From Streptomyces candidus (GTDB lineage Bacteria > Actinomycetota > Actinomycetes > Streptomycetales > Streptomycetaceae), in NCBI RefSeq assembly GCF_014207445.1, contig NZ_JACHEM010000014.1, forward strand, positions 124,001 through 188,000: DNA of 64,000 nucleotides, read 5' to 3'. The notes beneath the pieces were generated by a model. It ran no database searches. It worked only from the letters and a program-made list of their open reading frames with translations, and was not told the DNA's origin. The translations under genes and the position numbers were made by a program. Shown here one piece after another: positions 59,045 through 64,000 of the stretch (position 1 is the stretch's first letter; each line of letters begins with the position of its first letter).

Positions 59045-60294
59045 CGTCCATGTCTCCCAACCTGGCTCTCAACGAGCAGGTCGCCCGGCTGCGCGCCGAC
59101 GGGCGTGCGATCGTCCACCTGGGCTTCGGCGAGTCCCGGCTGCCGGCCTTCGGTCCGCTGGTGGAGCAGTTGTGCGCGGGGGCCGGGCGCAACGCGTACG
59201 GCCCGGTCGCCGGGTCGCCCGACGCGCTCGCCTCCACCGCGGGCTGGTTCGCCCGCAGGGGTCTGCCCACCGACCCGGACCAGGTGATGCTGGGTCCGGG
59301 CAGCAAACCGCTCCTGATGGCGCTGAACCTGGTTCTGCCCGGTGACGTACTGCTCCCGCGCCCGTGCTGGAACTCCTACGCGCCGCAGGCCCGCCTAGCC
59401 GGCAAGCGGGTGTGGGGGGTACCGATCCCGGTCTCCTGCGGCGGCATACCCGACCCGGCCGCGCTGCGGACCACGATCGGCAGGGCCCGCCGAGAGGGCG
59501 GCGACCCACGCATCGTCGTCCTCACCCTGCCGGACAATCCGACCGGCACACTCGCCGGGGCCGACCTCGTGCGCGAGGTGTGCGCCGTCGCCGAGGCCGA
59601 GGATCTGACGATCGTCTCCGACGAGATCTACCGGGATGTCATGCACGTGCCGGACGCCCCGTTCCTGAGCCCCGCGGAAGTCGTCCCGCACCGCACCGTG
59701 GTGACGACGGGGCTGTCCAAGTCCCTGGCGGTGGGCGGCTGGCGGGTCGGAGCGTTGCGCGTACCGCCGGGCGACGACGCGGGACGGCGCCTGCGGGAGG
59801 GACTGATCGGTGTCGCCAGCGACATGTGGTCCACCCTGTCCGGGCCGTTGCAGCAGGTGGCCGCGTACGCATTTGCCGACCCGCCGGAGATCCGGGCGCG
59901 CCTGGCGGCGAGCGCCCGGCTGCACGGCGCGGTCGCCCGCGCGGTGCACGCCGCGGTGGTGGCGGCCGGCGCGCACTGCCGCCCGCCGACGGGCGCCTTC
60001 TACGTCTACCCCGACTTCGAGCCTGTACGTGCGGCCCTGCGGCTGCGCGGCGTGAACGACTCGGCGTCGCTGGCGCGCCATCTGCTCGACGAGCTCGGTC
60101 TGGCCGTACTGGCGGGGCACCTGCTCGGGGACGATCCGCAGGCGCTCCGCTTCAAGGCCGCCACCAGCATGCTCTACGGCGAGACCGCGGAGGAGCAGGA
60201 AGCCGCCCTGGGCGCCGAGGACCCACTCGCCCTTCCGCACGTCGCCGACACCCTGATCCGCGTCGAAGAGGGATTCGCCAAGCTCACCGCCTGA
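59041..60294 (+). CDS. Class I/II PLP aminotransferase
   Basis: A 417-residue fold type I aminotransferase of the aspartate family. Features: substrate loop HLGFGESRLPAFG, YGPVAGSPDALAS, LPDNPTGT, SDEIYRD and the PLP lysine in GLSKSLAVGGWRVG; the C-terminal Arg lies near QALRFKAATSM. It may interconvert an oxo acid and an amino acid for the pathway. The ATG overlaps the KamA stop by four bases; an ACP gene follows after 23 bases. Confidence 0.87.
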   Translation: MTSMSPNLALNEQVARLRADGRAIVHLGFGESRLPAFGPLVEQLCAGAGRNAYGPVAGSPDALASTAGWFARRGLPTDPDQVMLGPGSKPLLMALNLVLPGDVLLPRPCWNSYAPQARLAGKRVWGVPIPVSCGGIPDPAALRTTIGRARREGGDPRIVVLTLPDNPTGTLAGADLVREVCAVAEAEDLTIVSDEIYRDVMHVPDAPFLSPAEVVPHRTVVTTGLSKSLAVGGWRVGALRVPPGDDAGRRLREGLIGVASDMWSTLSGPLQQVAAYAFADPPEIRARLAASARLHGAVARAVHAAVVAAGAHCRPPTGAFYVYPDFEPVRAALRLRGVNDSASLARHLLDELGLAVLAGHLLGDDPQALRFKAATSMLYGETAEEQEAALGAEDPLALPHVADTLIRVEEGFAKLTA

Positions 60295-60317
60295 CCACTC
60301 ACCTCCCGGGAGGGACC

Positions 60318-60584
60318 ATGGACCAGTCCGACGTAAGCGCCGTCGTCATCGACACCACCGCCGAGGTCCTCGGCGTCGACCGGGCCGCGCTGCACGCGGC
60401 TCCCACTCTGACCGCCCTGCCGTCCTTCAACTCCTTCCGGATCGTGGAGATCGTCGAGCGCGTCGAGGAACAGCTCGACGTGGAGGTCGAACCGGGTGAT
60501 CTGACGCCGGACAACCTGACCCGTCTGGACACCCTGACCGCCCTGTTCTGCCGGGCCGCCCTGGGAAGCGGGATCGCCCGATGA
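60318..60584 (+). CDS. Free-standing acyl carrier protein (ACP-C)
   Basis: An 88-residue carrier protein with the modified Ser39 in LPSFNSFRIVEIVE, an unusual FNSF context without the DSL motif. GGGAGGGA precedes the ATG. Its stop overlaps the ACAD-2 start (ATGA), so this ACP, ACAD-2 and adenylation enzyme A2 form a second loading-and-oxidation set. Confidence 0.83.
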   Translation: MDQSDVSAVVIDTTAEVLGVDRAALHAAPTLTALPSFNSFRIVEIVERVEEQLDVEVEPGDLTPDNLTRLDTLTALFCRAALGSGIAR

Positions 60585-61759
60585 CCGTCACCGACACCCG
60601 CCCCGCGCGTTGGTCGACCGCCGACCTCGACCGCGCGGTCCAAGAGGTCGACGCCGTCACCGCCCTGCACGCCGCCGACTGCGACCGTGACGCCCGCTTC
60701 CCCGAAGAAGCTTTGGCGGCGCTGCGCTCCACCGGACTGCTGGGGCTGATGGTGCCCGCCGAGTACGGCGGGGCGGGCGGCGGCCTCGCCGACATGGCCG
60801 CCGTCAGCAGCCGGCTCTCCCGTACCTGCATGTCCGTCGGAATGATCTTCACGATGCACTGTCAGCAGGTCGCGGCGGTCGTCCGTGACGGCGGCCCGCT
60901 GCGGGACCGGCTGCTGCCCCGCGTCGCCCGTGGCGAGCTGTACCTGGCGTCCGTGACCACCGAGGCCTCGACCGGGGGGCACCTGCTCTCCTCGGGCGCG
61001 TCACTGACCGGCGACGCGTCCACCCTGCACGTCGACAGGTTCGCGCCGGTCGTGACCGGCGGCAGCTTCGCCGACGGGTTCCTCCTCACGATGCAGGCCC
61101 CCGACGCCACATCGCCCACCCAGGTGTCACTGGTCTACGCCGACCGGGACCAGCTGCGGGTCACCGTCAGGGGAGGGTGGAACCCGATGGGCATGCGGGC
61201 GACGCACAGCGCGCCGCTGCACCTGGCCGGTGACGTACCGGCCGGACAGGTCGTCGGCGTGCACGGCGGGTTCCGCGACATAGCCGTACGCACCTTCGCG
61301 CCGATGGCGCACATTGGCTGGGCCGCGTGCTGGCTGGGCACCGCGGACGGCGCGCTCAGCCGCACCGTGACCCTGCTGCGGGCCGAACGGCGCAGCCGCG
61401 GCCTCGACTCGGAGCTGCTGCTGCGCCGACTGTCCCGGGTGCGCCAGCGGCTGGACACCGTGCATGCCCTGATCAACCACAGCGTGTCGGTGCTGGAGAA
61501 GACCATCGACAGCACCTCCGCGTCGGTTCAACTCCTCATCAACGCAGTGAAGTTGACTGCTTCGGAGATGTGCCCGGCCGCCGTCGACGAGCTGGTGGAC
61601 CTTCTCGGCATGCGACACGGTTACCTGCGCGACTCCGACCTCGCCCTGGAACGGGCGCTGCGCGATCTGCGCTCGGCCCCCCTGAACTACAGCAACGACC
61701 GGTTGCACGCCGCCGACGGCGCACTGGTACTCATGGACCGCGAGGTACGCCATGTCTGA
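60581..61759 (+). CDS. Acyl-CoA-dehydrogenase-like protein (ACAD-2), divergent
   Basis: A 392-residue acyl-CoA dehydrogenase fold protein. The N-terminal helical domain (LRSTGLLGLMVPAEYGGAGG) and the middle sheet (ASVTTEASTGGHLL, GGWNPMGMRATHS) are well kept. The C-terminal helical domain ends LNYSNDRLHAADGALVLMD and lacks the GT(S/T)EI motif with the catalytic Glu of ACAD-1. So the catalytic base is either elsewhere (as in isovaleryl-CoA dehydrogenase) or the reaction differs. Overlaps ACP-C and the A2 gene, which suggests action on an ACP-C-bound amino acid. Confidence 0.82.
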   Translation: MTVTDTRPARWSTADLDRAVQEVDAVTALHAADCDRDARFPEEALAALRSTGLLGLMVPAEYGGAGGGLADMAAVSSRLSRTCMSVGMIFTMHCQQVAAVVRDGGPLRDRLLPRVARGELYLASVTTEASTGGHLLSSGASLTGDASTLHVDRFAPVVTGGSFADGFLLTMQAPDATSPTQVSLVYADRDQLRVTVRGGWNPMGMRATHSAPLHLAGDVPAGQVVGVHGGFRDIAVRTFAPMAHIGWAACWLGTADGALSRTVTLLRAERRSRGLDSELLLRRLSRVRQRLDTVHALINHSVSVLEKTIDSTSASVQLLINAVKLTASEMCPAAVDELVDLLGMRHGYLRDSDLALERALRDLRSAPLNYSNDRLHAADGALVLMDREVRHV

Positions 61760-63296
61760 GACCCTCTACGACGTGTTCGCCGACGGCGCCCGCCGCCATC
61801 CGGACCGGCCCGCACTGGAGGTCGGCGGCACCACCCTCACCTACCGGGAGCTGTCGGCAGCCGCCGGCCGGCTGGCCACGGAGCTGGGCCCGGTGCCGGC
61901 CGGAGCGCGGATCGGGCTGCTGGCCTCCCGCACTCCTCTGGCCTACGCCGGGTACTTGGCAGTCCTGCGGGCCGGCGCGACCGTCGTCCCGCTGAACCCG
62001 ATGTTCCCGCCGGAGCGCAACGCGACGATCGCCACCCGGGCCGGACTGTGGCGCATCCTGCTGGACACCTCGCTGCGTGCTTCGCCGGCACCGGTGCGGA
62101 TACCGGTCGTGGAGGCCGGTCCGGACGGACGGCCGACGGGTTTTGCCCGCCCGACGGGTTCGGCTGCGACGTCCGCCGACGCACAGGGGCCGTCCCCCGC
62201 CGAACCGGGCCCGCACCACCCCGCGTACATCCTGTTCACCTCCGGCTCGACGGGCACGCCGAAGGGACTGCCGATCGGGCACGGCAACGTCCTGCCCTAC
62301 ATCGAGCACCAGGTCGCACGGTACGACGTCGGTCCCGGCAGCCGGCTGAGCCAGACCTTCGACCTCACCTTCGACCCGTCGGTGTTCGACATGTTCGTCA
62401 CCTGGGCGGGCGGGGGGACGCTCGTCGTTCCCCAGCGCGACGACCTCGCCGATCCGGCGGCCTTCGGCGCACGGCACCGGCTGACGCACTGGTTCTCCGT
62501 ACCCTCGGTGGTGTCCCTCGCCGCCAGGATGCGACGGCTGCCGGCCGGCAGCATGCCCGACCTGCGGTGGGGGCTGTTCGCCGGGGAGCAGCTGACGCTT
62601 GACCAGGCACGGGCCTGGCACCGGGCCGCCCCGGACGCGGTGATCGAGAACCTCTACGGGCCCACCGAACTGACGGTGACCTGCACGGTCCACCGGCTGC
62701 CCGCGGACCCGGCACACTGGCCGGACACCCGCAACGGCACGGTGCCTATCGGCCGTTGCCTGCCCCACCTGGAATACGTCGTCCTCGACGAGCACGGCGC
62801 CCCCTCGCCCGAGGGAGAGTTGTGCGTGCGGGGCCCGCAGCGGTTCTCCGGCTACCTCGAACCGGCCGACAACCAGGCCCGGTTCCTCGACTGGTCCCCC
62901 GGACGGACGGCGACCGGCCCGGCAGCCGCCGGCACGCCCGCGACGCACCTGTGGTACCGCACCGGCGACCGGGTCGTCGACGACGACGGTGTACTGACCC
63001 ATCTGGGGCGGCTGGACGAGCAGGTGCAGGTCCACGGGTACCGCGTCGAGCTGGGTGAGATCGAGGCCGTGCTGCGCGCCCACCCGGGCGTGCAGGACGC
63101 CGCCGTGCTCTTCGACGGCGTCGACCTCAAGGCCCTGTACGTCGGCTCCGCCCTGCCCCCCGAGGACTTGGGCGGCTGGGTCGCCGCCCGGCTGCCGGGC
63201 TACATGGTGCCGGGCCGGTTCGTCCCCGTGGAGCTGTTCCCCCTCAACGACAACGGCAAGCTCGACCGCAGGAAGCTGGAGGCACTGGCGTGCTGA
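61752..63296 (+). CDS. Stand-alone amino-acid adenylation enzyme (A2)
   Basis: A 514-residue NRPS-type adenylation enzyme. Core motifs: LTYRELSAAAGRLA (A1), LFTSGSTGTPKGLPIGHGN (A3), QTFDLTFDPSVFDMFVTW (A4), NLYGPTELTVT (A5), YRTGDRV (A7), VQVHGYRVELGEIE (A8) and NDNGKLDRRKL with the catalytic Lys (A10). The A4-A5 stretch resembles the DltA/prolyl-ligase type of free adenylation enzymes that load separate carriers. Overlaps ACAD-2 by eight and the class III aminotransferase by seven bases. Probably loads ACP-C. Confidence 0.88.
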   Translation: MSETLYDVFADGARRHPDRPALEVGGTTLTYRELSAAAGRLATELGPVPAGARIGLLASRTPLAYAGYLAVLRAGATVVPLNPMFPPERNATIATRAGLWRILLDTSLRASPAPVRIPVVEAGPDGRPTGFARPTGSAATSADAQGPSPAEPGPHHPAYILFTSGSTGTPKGLPIGHGNVLPYIEHQVARYDVGPGSRLSQTFDLTFDPSVFDMFVTWAGGGTLVVPQRDDLADPAAFGARHRLTHWFSVPSVVSLAARMRRLPAGSMPDLRWGLFAGEQLTLDQARAWHRAAPDAVIENLYGPTELTVTCTVHRLPADPAHWPDTRNGTVPIGRCLPHLEYVVLDEHGAPSPEGELCVRGPQRFSGYLEPADNQARFLDWSPGRTATGPAAAGTPATHLWYRTGDRVVDDDGVLTHLGRLDEQVQVHGYRVELGEIEAVLRAHPGVQDAAVLFDGVDLKALYVGSALPPEDLGGWVAARLPGYMVPGRFVPVELFPLNDNGKLDRRKLEALAC

Positions 63297-64000
63297 GGAA
63301 CCCGCATGACGCCCTTTGGTACAACTCGATCACCCGCGAGGCCGTCGACACCGGTGCCATCGAGAGCAGCGCCATGTCCCGGGGCAAGGGGTGCTGGGTA
63401 CAGGACGCCTCCGGCACGTGGTATTTGGACGCGCGTGCCGCGATGTGGAACACCACCCTGGGCTACGACGCCGAGCGGGTCGTGGAGGCGATGACCGGAC
63501 AGCTGCGCCGACTGCCCGTCGCGCAGATCATCCGGTACGAGGAGCCGTCCGACGTGGCGCTCGAGTACGCCCGCCGCCTCGTGGACACGCTGCCCGACCC
63601 GCTCAACCACGTGCGGTTCGGCAGCACCGGCTCCCAGATGACCACCGCGGCCGTCCTGCTGTCGCGCTTCGTGCGCAAGGTGGCGGGACAGACGGACCGT
63701 ACCAAGGTCATCGCCTTCACCAACGGCTACCACGGCACCGGAGGCATCGCCGGCGCCCTGACCGGGGAGCGGCAGATGCACGCACTGCAGGCGCCGCTCG
63801 TCCCCGACGTCCACCACGTGAAGCCGTGGAACCTGGAGGCACTCGCGAAGACGGTGGAGCGGCACGGTCCGGAGCACATCACCGCCATCATCGTCGAGCC
63901 CGTCATGGGCACCGACGTGCTCGCCGCTCCGGACGGCGCGCTGCGGCACATCCGCGACCTGTGCGACCGGCACGGCATCCACCTGATCGCCGACGAGGTG
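63290..64000 (+). CDS. Class III (omega) PLP aminotransferase, 3' end outside window
   Basis: The first 237 residues of a class III aminotransferase. Family blocks seen: the N-terminal ALWYNSITREAV, GKGCWVQDASGTWYLDAR, FGSTGSQMTTAAVLLSRF, FTNGYHGTGGIAG and IIVEPVMGTDV followed by HLIADEV, where the PLP-binding Asp stands. The PLP lysine lies beyond the window edge. GGAGG seven bases before the GTG at 63290 fixes the start, which overlaps the A2 stop. It probably transfers a terminal amino group, for example on an aldehyde such as one made by the ProA-like enzyme. Confidence 0.87.
   Translation, partial: MLRNPHDALWYNSITREAVDTGAIESSAMSRGKGCWVQDASGTWYLDARAAMWNTTLGYDAERVVEAMTGQLRRLPVAQIIRYEEPSDVALEYARRLVDTLPDPLNHVRFGSTGSQMTTAAVLLSRFVRKVAGQTDRTKVIAFTNGYHGTGGIAGALTGERQMHALQAPLVPDVHHVKPWNLEALAKTVERHGPEHITAIIVEPVMGTDVLAAPDGALRHIRDLCDRHGIHLIADEV

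Noticed and set aside
61752..63296. Assigning proline specificity to A2 because of the A-ACP-ACAD trio
   Set aside because: The trio resembles pyrrole-forming systems, but the specificity pocket cannot be aligned reliably by eye and ACAD-2 lacks the usual Glu, so the substrate is left open.

Overview
The window looks like the accessory arm of a linear Streptomyces (or close actinomycete) chromosome or large linear plasmid. It is very GC-rich, GTG starts are common, neighbouring genes often overlap by 4 bases (ATGA/GTGA), TTA codons are rare, secreted CAZymes and biosynthetic genes are frequent, and it carries a tap-tpg pair, the telomere-replication genes of linear Streptomyces replicons. All calls come from reading the sequence; no database search was run.

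Layout. (1) 1-14.28 kb, plus strand: a polyunsaturated-fatty-acid-synthase-like (Pfa-type) iterative PKS of two megasynthases, the first entering from the left edge, translationally coupled to an MMPL-family lipid exporter. (2) 14.4-17.5 kb: two coupled secreted GH43 arabinan-degrading enzymes and the wreck of a third GH43 gene. (3) 17.5-20.3 kb: cold-shock protein, CBS-domain protein, a small unknown, and an anti-sigma kinase/STAS antagonist pair. (4) 20.8-30.4 kb: a Tat-exported cholesterol-oxidase-like flavoenzyme, then two separate KS+ACP pairs with a thioester-reductase-like SDR and an alpha/beta hydrolase. The two pairs are separated by a decayed MFS exporter, a thioesterase stump and an acetyltransferase. 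(5) 30.7-42.0 kb: membrane and house-keeping genes (DUF389, K+ channel, ClC-like, DHA2 exporter, phosphoesterase, lipoamide dehydrogenase, hydrolase, acetyltransferase), with an M20 peptidase relic. (6) 42.2-46.6 kb: tpg and tap, a decayed lipoprotein gene and a VOC-fold protein. (7) 46.9-64.0 kb: a natural-product cluster continuing past the right edge.

The last cluster is the most unusual part. A lower-GC LysR gene with two TTA codons sits beside an 11-gene, mostly overlapping minus-strand operon: thioesterase, ProA-like reductase, ACP, TrpB-like enzyme, BtrH-like protein, ACP, acyl-CoA dehydrogenase, Sfp-type PPTase, second BtrH-like protein, flavin-reductase-like protein, adenylation enzyme. 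From the same 300-base divergent promoter runs a plus-strand operon: KamA-type radical SAM aminomutase, class I aminotransferase, ACP, acyl-CoA dehydrogenase, adenylation enzyme, class III aminotransferase. There is no condensation domain and no multimodular NRPS. The set suggests amino acids are activated, held on three free-standing carrier proteins, desaturated, rearranged or reduced there, and then joined by stand-alone acyltransferases. The product is unknown to me.
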